Source: Mumia flava (GTDB taxonomy: Bacteria > Actinomycetota > Actinomycetes > Propionibacteriales > Nocardioidaceae). Taken from it: a DNA stretch of 64,000 nucleotides. The position numbers were made by a program, and so were the translations under genes. Shown in pieces: positions 42,752 to 50,905 of this stretch. Within the stretch, counting starts at the first letter, position 1, and each line of letters opens with the position of its first letter. The stretch spans positions 1,054,001-1,118,000 of the forward strand of contig NZ_PGEZ01000001.1 in assembly GCF_002797495.1 (NCBI RefSeq), given 5' to 3'. Below the pieces are notes generated by a model. The model did no database searches. It saw only the letters and a program-made list of their open reading frames with translations, and was not told where the DNA came from.

Positions 42752-43609
42752 TCAGTTGTCGCCGCGCAGGATCGCGAGGATGCGCAGGATCTCGATGTAC
42801 AGCCAGATCAGCGTGACGGTCAGTCCGAACGCGGCCCGCCAGGACTCGCGCTCCGGCAGCCCGGCCGCGACGCCCTTCTCGACGAAGTCGAAGTCGAGGA
42901 TCAGGCACAGCACACCGAGCAGGACCGCCACACCGCTGACCAGCAGGCCGAGGGTCGAGAAGTCGCGGAGCCCGAAGTCGGCGTTGAAGAAGCTCAGGAT
43001 CCAGTTGAGCAGCAGGACCGCGACGAACCCGAACAGCGCCGCGGTCACGCCCCGGCGGAACTTCGGGGTCACCTGGATGTTGAAGAACTTGTAGACGAAC
43101 AGCGTGCCGGCGAAGGCCGCGACGGTGCCGAGAACGGCCTGCGCCACGATCGTCGCGTCTCCGACGTAGGACGAGAGCACCTTCGACAGGGCCCCGACGA
43201 ACACGCCCTCGACCACGGCGTACGCCATCACGAGGGCGGGGCTGATCACCTTCTTGAAGGAGTTGACCATCGCCAGGACGAAGCCGATGATCGCGCCGCC
43301 GGTGGCGAACGCGAAGGCCCGTCCGAGCGCTGCCTCGTCGGCGAGCACGTCACCGAGCATGAACCAGGTGACGGCGGCCGAGGCGAACACCAGGAACAAC
43401 GTGATCGCGGTCCGCATGACGACCGAGTCGATCGTCATCCGGTCGGCGGTGCCGGTCGGCGTGTCGTAGCCACCCCCGCCCGGCGTGCCGTACCCGTCGG
43501 TCTGCGTGGGCTGGCCGACCTGCCAGGTGCTCGGGTCGCTCGCGACCGGAGCAGCGGTGGTCCGGTTGAACTCCTCGCTGCGGGTGAAGACGGGGTTGCT
43601 GCTTCTCAT
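42752..43609 (-). CDS. Bax inhibitor-1/YccA family membrane protein
   Basis: A 285-residue protein with a hydrophilic Gly/Pro/Tyr-rich N-terminus of about 55 residues and seven transmembrane spans, from MRTAITLFLVFASAAVTWFM to the final VTLIWLYIEILRILAILRGDN. The actinobacterial BI-1 signature SNPVFTR at the N-terminus and DFDFVEKGVAAGLPERESWRAAFGL near the C-terminus are clear. BI-1 relatives conduct calcium or protect against stress; the bacterial role is not settled. ATG follows GGAGG. A TAGGGT hexamer at 43656-43661 suggests a promoter giving a leader of about 40 nt. Confidence 0.9.
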   Translation of the reverse strand: MRSSNPVFTRSEEFNRTTAAPVASDPSTWQVGQPTQTDGYGTPGGGGYDTPTGTADRMTIDSVVMRTAITLFLVFASAAVTWFMLGDVLADEAALGRAFAFATGGAIIGFVLAMVNSFKKVISPALVMAYAVVEGVFVGALSKVLSSYVGDATIVAQAVLGTVAAFAGTLFVYKFFNIQVTPKFRRGVTAALFGFVAVLLLNWILSFFNADFGLRDFSTLGLLVSGVAVLLGVLCLILDFDFVEKGVAAGLPERESWRAAFGLTVTLIWLYIEILRILAILRGDN

Positions 43610-43658
43610 CGATCCTCCGTACGGGGGGCGGGCGTGTGTGCGTCCGTCAGGCTCAACC

Positions 43659-44282
43659 CTACCGGACCGCCCCTGTGCCCGGACCCCCTCTCGCGCCTGT
43701 GATCGCAGCCAGTGCGGCGGCGTACGGGTCCGCGTCGACGCTCGCGAACAGCAGGCGCTGGAGCAGGTAGCCCATGATCGTGCTCAGCAGGACCGCGGCG
43801 ACCTCGGCCGCGTCCGCCTGCTCGTCGATCCGGCCGGCGACCTGGTCGTGGCGGACCACCTCGGCGACGACGTCGATGACCTGCCTGTACCGCGTCTCCA
43901 GCGCCGCCGCCACGACGGGATCGCGTACGGCCTCCGACCACACCTGCGGCGCCAGACGCGCGACGCCGTCCGGTCCGAACGCGTACGCGTCGGTGGCGCG
44001 CAGCGCCTCGCGGACGAAGTCGCGGACCGGCAGGGGCGGATCGCGGTGCGCCAGCGGCGTGATCAGGCCGAGCACGCCGCCGACGGCGTCGTCCGCGACC
44101 GCGGCGACGAGCTCGGACTTCGATCGGTAGTAGCCGTAGAACGCGCCGGCCGACAGCCCCGACTCCGCGAGCAGGTCGCTCATGGAGGTCTGGTGGAAGC
44201 CCTGACGCGCGAAGCACCGGCGCGCAGCGTCCAGGATCTGCCGGCGCCGACGCTCACGATGCTCCTCGGTCACGCGTGGCAT
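43659..44282 (-). CDS. TetR-family transcriptional regulator
   Basis: A 207-residue repressor. The N-terminal helix-turn-helix is RRRQILDAARRCFARQGFHQTSMSDLLAESGLSAGAFYGYYRSK; the rest is a helical ligand domain. ATG at 44282 gives the standard TetR N-terminus and lies 6 nt after TATCCT, a leaderless configuration. It is divergent from a membrane protein gene with two similar candidate operator half-palindromes in the 96-bp gap, so it probably controls itself and that gene. Confidence 0.92.
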   Translation of the reverse strand: MPRVTEEHRERRRRQILDAARRCFARQGFHQTSMSDLLAESGLSAGAFYGYYRSKSELVAAVADDAVGGVLGLITPLAHRDPPLPVRDFVREALRATDAYAFGPDGVARLAPQVWSEAVRDPVVAAALETRYRQVIDVVAEVVRHDQVAGRIDEQADAAEVAAVLLSTIMGYLLQRLLFASVDADPYAAALAAITGARGGPGTGAVR

Positions 44283-44295
44283 GGGTCGAGGATAG

Positions 44296-44312
44296 AACGA
44301 ACATTCCTTCTT
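44296..44312. promoter_or_regulatory. Candidate TetR operator, copy 1
   Basis: This 17-mer and the one at 44351-44367 both read AACGAA, six variable bases, then TTCTT, with CC at matching positions in the middle. Copy 1 overlaps the -10/-35 spacer of the TetR gene. Confidence 0.5.
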
Positions 44313-44350
44313 GACACGCGCGACGCACGAGCGCATGGTGGTTCCTATAA

Positions 44351-44367
44351 AACGAATGCCCGTTCTT
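44351..44367. promoter_or_regulatory. Candidate TetR operator, copy 2
   Basis: Second AACGAA-N6-TTCTT copy, just before the ribosome site of the membrane protein gene and overlapping TATAAA at 44346-44351. Confidence 0.5.
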
Positions 44368-44378
44368 TTGGAGGGATC

Positions 44379-45398
44379 ATGTCCGACCAGCTACGCAAGG
44401 TCCTCGGGATCGTCGTGGGGATCGCCGCGGTCCAGGCGCTCTTCCTGCTCGCGTTCGCCTGGCCCGCAGCCGAGTCCGGGCCCCGCGAGGTCCCGATCGC
44501 GGTCGCCGGGCCCGCAGAGGCAGCGGCGCCGGTCGCGGATCGCCTCGCCGCCGTGCCGGGGCGCGACGACGGCACATCGGCGTTCGACGTCCGTACGGTC
44601 GACGACGCGGCGGCCGCCCGGAGCGCGATCGAGGACCGCGACGTCCTCGCCGCCGTGGTGGTCTCCCCCGACGGGCCCGAGGTGCTGGTCGCCTCTGCGG
44701 CCAGCCCGGCCGTGGCCCAGGCGATGCGGTCCACGGCGGCCGAGCTCTCCGACCAGAGCTCGACCGTGCCCGTCACCGACGTCGTGCCGACGCCGTCCGG
44801 CGATCCGACCGGCGCCGGGCTCGCGGCGGGGACGCTCCCGCTCGTCCTCACCAGCGCGCTCGGCGGCATCGCGGTGTTCGCGTTCCTGCACACCCGCGCG
44901 GCCCGGCTCGCCGCCGTCGGCGGGATCGCACTGACGTGCGGTGTCGTCGCACCGCTCGTGCTCACCGCGATCGGCGTCCTCGACGGTGGGCTGGTCGCGA
45001 CCACGGGCGTCGTCGCGCTGCTCGTCGGCTCCGTCACGGCGACGGTCGCCGGGCTCGGCGCGGTGCTCGGCCGGCCCGGCGCCGGCCTCGGCGTGCTGAT
45101 GCTGGTCCTCGTCGCCAACCCGCTCTCGGGAGCCGCGACCGCGCCGCAGATGGTGCCGCAGCCGTGGGGCGAGCTCGGTCAGCTCATGCCGGTCGGCGCC
45201 GGCGTCGCAGCCGTGCGGTCGGCGGCCTTCTTCGACGGCGCGGGTTCCGCGGGTGCACTCGTCGTGCTGGCGACGTGGCTGATCGCCGGGCTCGCACTGC
45301 TCACGCTGGGACGGTCCGGGTTGTCGGTCCGCGCTCAGTCGACCAGTGCGGCGACCCGCTCGACGGCCTCGGTCAGCACACCCGCCGACGTCGCGTAG
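44379..45398 (+). CDS. Membrane protein with YhgE/Pip-like topology, probable TetR target
   Basis: A 339-residue membrane protein. One N-terminal span (GIVVGIAAVQALFLLAFAW) is followed by an extracytoplasmic domain of about 120 residues (PIAVAGPAEAAAPVADRLA to SSTVPVTDVVPTPSG) and five or six C-terminal spans. This arrangement resembles single subunits of YhgE/Pip or ABC-2-type permeases, but no ATPase gene is nearby. ATG follows GGAGGG. Its last 64 bp overlap the end of the convergent aminotransferase gene. Efflux or stress export is plausible because of the divergent TetR; not proven. Confidence 0.72.
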   Translation: MSDQLRKVLGIVVGIAAVQALFLLAFAWPAAESGPREVPIAVAGPAEAAAPVADRLAAVPGRDDGTSAFDVRTVDDAAAARSAIEDRDVLAAVVVSPDGPEVLVASAASPAVAQAMRSTAAELSDQSSTVPVTDVVPTPSGDPTGAGLAAGTLPLVLTSALGGIAVFAFLHTRAARLAAVGGIALTCGVVAPLVLTAIGVLDGGLVATTGVVALLVGSVTATVAGLGAVLGRPGAGLGVLMLVLVANPLSGAATAPQMVPQPWGELGQLMPVGAGVAAVRSAAFFDGAGSAGALVVLATWLIAGLALLTLGRSGLSVRAQSTSAATRSTASVSTPADVA

Positions 45399-46531
45399 TT
45401 CAACCGGACGTGTCCCGCACCGCCGGTCCCGAACGGCACGCCGGAGTTGAGCGCGACGCGTCCCCGCTCGAGGATCTCGGCGGCGGGCCCCTCCGGGTGC
45501 TCGCCGCCGAGATCGAGCGCGGACACGTCCAACCAGGCCAGGTAGGTCGCCTCGCTGCGACGCCACCGGACCTGCGGAAGCCGGGTCGCGAGCAGGTCGG
45601 CGAGCAGCGAGCGGGTGCCCTCCAGCCCGCCGATCGCGGCATCGAGCCACGGCCCGCCGTCGCGCAGCGCCGCCGTGTGCGCGACGACGCCGAGCTGGCT
45701 CGCTCCGTGCGCGACGACCTCCGGCAGGCGCGCCAGATCGGCGACTGCGCCAGGCCCGGCGATCAGCAGACCGGCCTTCGCGCCCGCGAGGTTCCAGGCC
45801 TTCGACGCCGAGGTGACCACGAACGCGCTCTCCGCCCCCTCGACCGACAGGAACGGGACGAACGTCGCACCGGACAGCACGAGCGGGCCGTGGATCTCGT
45901 CGGCGACCACCCGCACCCCGTACCGCTCCGCCAGCGCCGCCACGGCCTCGAGCTCCGAGCGGGTGTGTGCGACGCCGGTCGGGTTGTGCGGGTTGCACAG
46001 GACGTACGCCGCGCGCCGCCGACCGCCGGTCGACGAGCCGCGCGTCCCCGGCGCACGCGTCGCCGCGTCGAAGGCGATCTCGAGCGCGTCGAGATCGAGC
46101 CGCCCGTCTGCTCCCAGCGGCGCTTCGACCACGCGGCGCTCGGCATGGGCGACGAAGGCGAAGAACGGCGGGTAGACCGGTGGACTGACCACGACCGCGT
46201 CCCCTGGGCCGGTGACCAGACGGATCGCCTCTCGCACACCGTTCATCACGTCCGGCACCAGGGCGGTCCGCGTGACCTCGACGCCGTCGAAGCCCCAGCG
46301 TCGCGCCGCGAAGTCCGCGAACGCCTCGGCGTACGCAGGACCGTACGGGTAGCCGACATCCCCGCGCACCGCGGCGTCCGTCAGCACGCGGACCACCGGC
46401 TCGGCCAGCGGCGCGTCCATCTCGGCGACCCAGAGCGGGAGGACGTCCGGCTCGAACAGGCTCCACTTCAGGCTGGAGCGCCTGCGCAGGTCGGACACGG
46501 CGAGCTGCTCGAACGGGTTCGGCACGGACAC
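45335..46531 (-). CDS. MalY/PatB-like PLP-dependent C-S lyase / aminotransferase
   Basis: A 398-residue fold-type I PLP enzyme. Family features are RRSSLKWSLFEPDVLPLWVAEMD at the N-terminus, GDAVVVSPPVYPPFF, YVLCNPHNPTG, VRVVADEIHGPLVL and the PLP lysine in VTSASKAWNLAGAKAGLL. The group includes cystathionine beta-lyases (MalY, PatB, C-DES), so a role in methionine metabolism beside metB and cbs is plausible, although generic aminotransferase activity is possible. GTG at 46531 was chosen since an upstream open frame runs through the tRNA gene. Convergent 64-bp overlap with the membrane protein gene. Confidence 0.88.
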   Translation of the reverse strand: MSVPNPFEQLAVSDLRRRSSLKWSLFEPDVLPLWVAEMDAPLAEPVVRVLTDAAVRGDVGYPYGPAYAEAFADFAARRWGFDGVEVTRTALVPDVMNGVREAIRLVTGPGDAVVVSPPVYPPFFAFVAHAERRVVEAPLGADGRLDLDALEIAFDAATRAPGTRGSSTGGRRRAAYVLCNPHNPTGVAHTRSELEAVAALAERYGVRVVADEIHGPLVLSGATFVPFLSVEGAESAFVVTSASKAWNLAGAKAGLLIAGPGAVADLARLPEVVAHGASQLGVVAHTAALRDGGPWLDAAIGGLEGTRSLLADLLATRLPQVRWRRSEATYLAWLDVSALDLGGEHPEGPAAEILERGRVALNSGVPFGTGGAGHVRLNYATSAGVLTEAVERVAALVD

Positions 46532-46577
46532 GGGCGCTCCTGTCGGTCGGGGCGCCTCCGAGGCTACGCGGGCCGCG

Positions 46578-46651
46578 TGCTCCCGGTGGGGGTCGAACCC
46601 ACACTGTGACGGTTTTAAGCCGTCCGCCTCTGCCGGTTGGGCTACGGGAGC
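46578..46651 (-). tRNA. Class I tRNA with UAA anticodon (nominally tRNA-Leu)
   Basis: A complete cloverleaf is visible: acceptor GCTCCCG/CGGGAGC, D arm with GCC/GGC and loop containing GG, anticodon stem GACGG/CCGTC with loop CTTAAAA (anticodon TAA), a five-base variable loop ACAGT, T stem GTGGG/CCCAC with TTCGACC, discriminator A, and no encoded CCA. The UAA anticodon reads UUA leucine codons, but bacterial leucine tRNAs are normally class II with a long variable arm. The short variable loop is therefore odd. Confidence 0.9.
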
Positions 46652-46658
46652 GTGCACG

Positions 46659-46787
46659 TCATTGTGACGCACCACCGTCGTCGCCGAGACGGACTCGGAG
46701 CTGGTCGACGGCGCGCCGAAGGCCGGGCAGCTCGTGCTCCACCGCGTACGCCACGACCGGTCGACTGGTCGCGAGGTAGCGAGGCTT
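46659..46787 (-). pseudogene. Possible gene fragment beside the tRNA
   Basis: An open stretch of 42 codons with a protein-like sequence (ending VRLGDDGGASQ) runs to a TGA at 46659 but begins directly after a stop codon and has no ribosome site. It lies in the 168-bp gap between the tRNA and the next gene. It may be a relic C-terminus; it could also be chance. Confidence 0.2.
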
Positions 46788-46819
46788 CTACGACCGACCG
46801 GCGACGGAGGCCGACCGGA

Positions 46820-47617
46820 TCAGTCCAGCGCCGTCGTCCCCGTGATCTCGTAGGCCCGGACCAGCCCGCGCTCGAGGTTGTCGCCGACGAGCACGAGCGA
46901 GACCTTCCACATCCGCGCGTGCTGCTCGCCGACCTCTGCGACGACCGCGGCGAGATGCCGGTCGAGACGCCGGCCGATCTCGCGCAGCCGGGTCCGCTCG
47001 GACGCACCGATCTCGCGCACCGCGTCGACGACGAGGTGTTCGCTCTCCCACCGCGCGACCGCCGCGCTGAGCGGGTCCGGGTGGGTGTAGACGACCTCGG
47101 TCCGGGCGTCCCCGCTCGCGGGCTGCGGACCGACGATCGCGTCCGCGAGGCCGGTCGGGAGCTCGCTGCGGATCTGCGCGGGCACGTCGAGGTAGCCGGT
47201 CACCGCGTCCAGCGGCTCCGACGGCGATCGCAGCGCGGGGCCGACCGCACCCAGCTGGACCGTCAGGCGCAGCACCTCGCGCCGATCTGCCGCCTCCAGC
47301 GACTGCTTCGCCGACGCATGGTCGACGTAGTCCCGCATCAGCCGGACGGCGGTCTCCAGGTCACCCTCGACGGTGAGCTCGCCGGCGATGTACGCCTTGG
47401 CGATCCCCTCCTGCCCGGGCGACCACACCAGGCGCCGCACCGTACGACGCGACTCGACGTGGATGGTGATCCCCGACACGCTGTCGGCCTCGACCCGGGA
47501 CCCGTCCCAGGCGGTCACCGTCACCGGGGGCGCCGCACCGTAGACCTGCGTGAGCAGCTCGACGAGCCGCCCCGCGACGCCCGGGGCGTCGGTGCGGATG
47601 GTGGTGTCCTCAGTCAT
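46820..47617 (-). CDS. CFA-synthase homologue lacking the methyltransferase domain
   Basis: A 265-residue protein that aligns by eye with both ends of the CFAS at 23746 but not the middle. Residues 30-135 match its N-terminal domain: [39 protein letters not shown] and [14 protein letters not shown]. Residues 211-255 match its C-terminal helices: [41 protein letters not shown]. The block holding HYDL, MTYSSA and the SAM loop is gone. ATG at 47617 has AGGAGG at 8 nt and overlaps the udg stop by 8 nt, so it is translated with it. It cannot be a SAM methyltransferase; a lipid-binding or scaffold role is conceivable. Confidence 0.75.
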   Translation of the reverse strand: MTEDTTIRTDAPGVAGRLVELLTQVYGAAPPVTVTAWDGSRVEADSVSGITIHVESRRTVRRLVWSPGQEGIAKAYIAGELTVEGDLETAVRLMRDYVDHASAKQSLEAADRREVLRLTVQLGAVGPALRSPSEPLDAVTGYLDVPAQIRSELPTGLADAIVGPQPASGDARTEVVYTHPDPLSAAVARWESEHLVVDAVREIGASERTRLREIGRRLDRHLAAVVAEVGEQHARMWKVSLVLVGDNLERGLVRAYEITGTTALD

Positions 47618-48431
47618 CACTGACCTCCTTCGCGCGTGTCATGACGGCGTCGAGCATCGGCTCGGTCAGCCGCCCTGTGAACGTGTTCTGCTGGCTCGGG
47701 TGGAAACACCCGAGGAGGGTGACCGTACCGCCCGAACGTTTCGGGAGTGTTGTCTCCGCCCCGTGGCCGAACCGCGGACGCGGCCGCCCGACGTCGACGC
47801 CGAGCGAGGCGAACGTCCGCAGGGTGGCCTCCCAGCCGTACGCCCCCAGCGCCACGATCGCCCGCACCGACGGCTCGACCAGACGGATCTCCTCCTCCAA
47901 CCAGGGTGCACAGGTGTCCCGTTCAGCGACGGTCGGTTTGTTCGCCGGCGGAGCGCACCGTACCGCCGCGACCATACGGCCACCGAGCAGCCGCTGCCCG
48001 TCGCCGGCGTGCGTACTGGTCTCCTGCACTGCGAGGCCGACCCGGTGCAGCGAGGCGAAGAGCCAGTCGCCGGACCGGTCCCCGGTGAAGATCCGGCCGG
48101 TCCGGTTGCCGCCGTGCGCCGCCGGCGCCAGGCCGACGACCAGGAACCGCGGTGCGGCGTCGCCCCAGCCCGGGATCGGGCGGCCCCAGTAGGACTCGTC
48201 CGCGAACGCGCGCCGCTTCGTCACCGCGACGTCCTCGCGCCAGTCGACCAGCCGCGGGCAGGCACGGCACACCGAGACGCGGGCGTCGAGCTCGGCCAGG
48301 TCACGGCCGACGTCGCTCAGCCGCGCGACCGCATCGGCGTCGGCGGCGACGGGCGTACGGGCGGTCGCCGGGTCGTCCGGCCATCCCGACCCCGGCGTCA
48401 CGGGCGAGGTGAATCCGGTCCGAGCAGCCAC
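47610..48431 (-). CDS. udgB: Family 5 uracil-DNA glycosylase (UdgB)
   Basis: A 273-residue iron-sulfur uracil-DNA glycosylase. Cysteines for the 4Fe-4S cluster are in [31 protein letters not shown] and LLGCFHPS. Motif 1 is [27 protein letters not shown], with the GLAPA..G form that separates family 5 from family 4, and motif 3 is [13 protein letters not shown]. Family 5 enzymes remove uracil, hypoxanthine and other deaminated bases. GTG at 48431. The hairpin at 48461-48520 separates it from the divergent GH92 gene. Confidence 0.92.
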   Translation of the reverse strand: MAARTGFTSPVTPGSGWPDDPATARTPVAADADAVARLSDVGRDLAELDARVSVCRACPRLVDWREDVAVTKRRAFADESYWGRPIPGWGDAAPRFLVVGLAPAAHGGNRTGRIFTGDRSGDWLFASLHRVGLAVQETSTHAGDGQRLLGGRMVAAVRCAPPANKPTVAERDTCAPWLEEEIRLVEPSVRAIVALGAYGWEATLRTFASLGVDVGRPRPRFGHGAETTLPKRSGGTVTLLGCFHPSQQNTFTGRLTEPMLDAVMTRAKEVSDD

Positions 48432-48460
48432 ACCACCAGCCTAGCCACGCGCCCCGAGCG

Positions 48461-48520
48461 CGATTCGTCGAGTTGCGGCGTGAATCGGAGGCCACGATCA
48501 CGCCCGAACTCGACGAATCG
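48461..48520. repeat. Long hairpin, 23-nt arms
   Basis: CGATTCGTCGAGTT and AACTCGACGAATCG form the outer stem and GGCGTGA/TCACGCC the inner stem, with only two unpaired bases per arm and a 14-nt loop. It lies in the 178-bp divergent gap between udgB and GH92, where a terminator is not needed for either gene, so it may be a REP-type element or a regulatory structure. Confidence 0.7.
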
Positions 48521-48609
48521 GGGACGGGACGGAGCTGTCACCCGCCCGAAACCCTGCCGACACCTGCCGTCCGTACCGTCCTGGAAACGAGCACCGGGAG
48601 GAGGTGCCG

Positions 48610-50850
48610 ATGAGCGTCGACCCCTTCATCGGGACCGAGGCCACCGCGCTGCCCGGGCGCACCGGGATCGCCGCCACCTGGTGGTGGCCGAAGCCGCAGG
48701 TCGGCAACACCCATCCCGGCGCCTGCTACCCGCTCGGGATGGTCTCCGCCTGTGCGTACTCCGGGGCGTACCCGACCGGCTACGGCCGCTACGACCTCAG
48801 TACGGAGGGCGTGCCGGTCGCGTTCCTCGACGACCAGGCCGCATCCGGCTTCACCCACTTCCAGCAGTCCGGGACCGGCGCGATCCGCAAGTACTACAAC
48901 TACCTCCGGGTCACCCCGATGCTCGAGCCGCTGGACGCGCTCGGACGGACCTGGACGCTGCACGACGAGCGCGCCGGCGCGGGCTGGTACGAGACGACGC
49001 TGGAGTCCGGGGTGCGGTGCGAGATCACCGTCGGCCCGAAGAGCGCCGTGCACCGCTACACGTTCCCCGCGCACCACGACGCCCGGATCGTCATCGACCT
49101 CTCCCTCGGCGGGCTCTCCATCCCGTACGGCGCGACCGTGCCGCTGCGCGCCCACCTGGAGACCGTCGAGCCGGGCGAGGCGCGCGGGGAGCTCGTGGTC
49201 GAGGGCGCACCCCTCGCGGTCCACGTGGAGTGCGACGCGCAGCGGTGGCGGCAGATGCTCTGGTACGACCGCCGGCTGATGGCGGGAGGCAGCCGGCTCG
49301 ACTTCGACGACATCCGCGCGACGACGCTGCGCCCGTTCGGTGTGATGTGGGCGGGGCCGACCACCGCCGAGCAGACCGTCGAGGTGCGGCTCGGGTTCTC
49401 GCTGCGCGGCTCCGAGCAGGCCCAGGCGAACCTCGTCGCCGACTGCGGCCCCAGCCGCACCTCGTACACCCGGCGCCGCGAGGAGACCACCCGCGCGTGG
49501 GACGACCACCTCGGGCGGATCGACGTGACCTGCGCCGATCCCGACCGGACGACGGTGTTCGAGACCGCGCTGTACCACGCCCTGATCAAGCCGTGCCTCG
49601 CGCCGGACGAGAGCCCGTTCCGGCCGTCGGACGGACCGTTCGCGTTCGACGTCTGCACGATGTGGGACATCTACCGCACCCAGCTCCCGCTGCTCACGAC
49701 GCTGGCACCCCAACGGGCCGTCGAGCTGGCGACCGCGCTGATCCACGTCTGCGAGGAGGAGGGCAACCTCCCGATCGGCTACAGGATGGCCCGCGGCGCC
49801 GACGTGTTCTCGCGCCAGGCGAGCGCCCTCGCCCAGACCTTCCTCGCCGACCTCTGCACCCTCGGGCTGCCGGGGATGGACTGGGACTGGGCCCTCGTGC
49901 ACATGCACAACGACCTGCGGCGGGCGTACGGCGAGGACTACCTGCTGCGCGGCCTCGCCCACCCCGTCAGCCACACCCTCGACCTCGCGTTCGGCTACTG
50001 GTGCACCCAGCTCGTCGCAGAGCACGTCGGCGACAAGACGCTCGCGGCCGAGCTCGCGCAGTACGCCGGGGGCTGGACGAACGCGTTCGACCCGACGACC
50101 GGGCTGCTGCTCGACTCCACGTACTACGAAGGCGGCAAGTGGAACTACTCGTTCCGCCTGCTGCACGACATGGCCGCCCGGATCGCCCTGGTCGGCGGAG
50201 ACGACGCGTTCGTCGCGATGCTCGACCGGTTCTTCGGGTACGGCGCGGCGCCGGTCGTCCAGCCGGGGCCGCGTCCGGGCGTCGAGGAGATGGCGGCGGG
50301 CTACGCGCTGGCGCGGTTCGAGGGCCTGAACAACGAGCCCGACATGGAGGCACCCTGGGCGTACCACTACGCCGGGCGTCCGGACCGTACCGCCGAGGTC
50401 GTCCACGCCGCCGTGCACCAGTGCTTCGGTACGGGCGCGGGCGGGCTCGCGGGGAACGACGACTCCGGCGGGCTGTCGTCGTGGTACGTGTGGGCGTCGC
50501 TCGGGTTGTTCCCGGTGGCCGGGCAGAGTCTGTTCCTGGTGAGCGCACCCGCCTTCGAGGCCGCGACGATCCACCTCGCCGGCGCCGACCTCGAGATCGA
50601 GACGACCGGGTTCGCCGAGCCCGGCCCGGACACGCCCCCGCAGTACGTCCAGGAGGCCTACCTCGACGGCCGTCCCCTGGAGCGCACCTGGCTGGACGGG
50701 GCGCGGCTGCACCGCGGTGGCCGGCTCCTGATCGAGCTCGGACCCGAGCCGAGCCGGTGGGGCCAGGCACCCGAGCACCGACCGCCGTCGTTCCCGGCCG
50801 GGACCCGACGCGAGGACGTCGTCGGCCCCTCGGCCGACGTGCCGCTCTGA
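48610..50850 (+). CDS. Glycoside hydrolase family 92 alpha-mannosidase
   Basis: A 746-residue GH92 enzyme, a calcium-dependent exo-alpha-mannosidase family. Near the N-terminus is VGNTHPGACYPLGMVSACAYSG; FDVCTMWDIYRTQLPL marks the start of the catalytic domain; the likely acid Glu is in YYEGGKWNYSF (about residue 507) and the base Asp in AGNDDSGGLSSWYVWASLGLFPV (about residue 615). No signal peptide is seen, so it seems cytoplasmic, unlike many Bacteroides GH92 enzymes. ATG at 48610 follows GGAGG. A GT4 glycosyltransferase follows, suggesting turnover of an intracellular or imported mannoside. Confidence 0.93.
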   Translation: MSVDPFIGTEATALPGRTGIAATWWWPKPQVGNTHPGACYPLGMVSACAYSGAYPTGYGRYDLSTEGVPVAFLDDQAASGFTHFQQSGTGAIRKYYNYLRVTPMLEPLDALGRTWTLHDERAGAGWYETTLESGVRCEITVGPKSAVHRYTFPAHHDARIVIDLSLGGLSIPYGATVPLRAHLETVEPGEARGELVVEGAPLAVHVECDAQRWRQMLWYDRRLMAGGSRLDFDDIRATTLRPFGVMWAGPTTAEQTVEVRLGFSLRGSEQAQANLVADCGPSRTSYTRRREETTRAWDDHLGRIDVTCADPDRTTVFETALYHALIKPCLAPDESPFRPSDGPFAFDVCTMWDIYRTQLPLLTTLAPQRAVELATALIHVCEEEGNLPIGYRMARGADVFSRQASALAQTFLADLCTLGLPGMDWDWALVHMHNDLRRAYGEDYLLRGLAHPVSHTLDLAFGYWCTQLVAEHVGDKTLAAELAQYAGGWTNAFDPTTGLLLDSTYYEGGKWNYSFRLLHDMAARIALVGGDDAFVAMLDRFFGYGAAPVVQPGPRPGVEEMAAGYALARFEGLNNEPDMEAPWAYHYAGRPDRTAEVVHAAVHQCFGTGAGGLAGNDDSGGLSSWYVWASLGLFPVAGQSLFLVSAPAFEAATIHLAGADLEIETTGFAEPGPDTPPQYVQEAYLDGRPLERTWLDGARLHRGGRLLIELGPEPSRWGQAPEHRPPSFPAGTRREDVVGPSADVPL

Positions 50851-50905
50851 CCTGCCGCGCCACCTGAGACCCGCCGCACACCACCCACACCCACGGAGGA
50901 ACGCG

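Noticed and set aside
46532-46675. N-terminal extension of the MalY-like protein starting upstream of the tRNA
   Set aside because: The extension is a translation of the tRNA gene itself; the GTG at 46531 gives the usual family N-terminus.
46578-46820. tRNA used as an integration site for a mobile element
   Set aside because: No integrase, no duplicated tRNA 3' end and no phage gene is visible near it.
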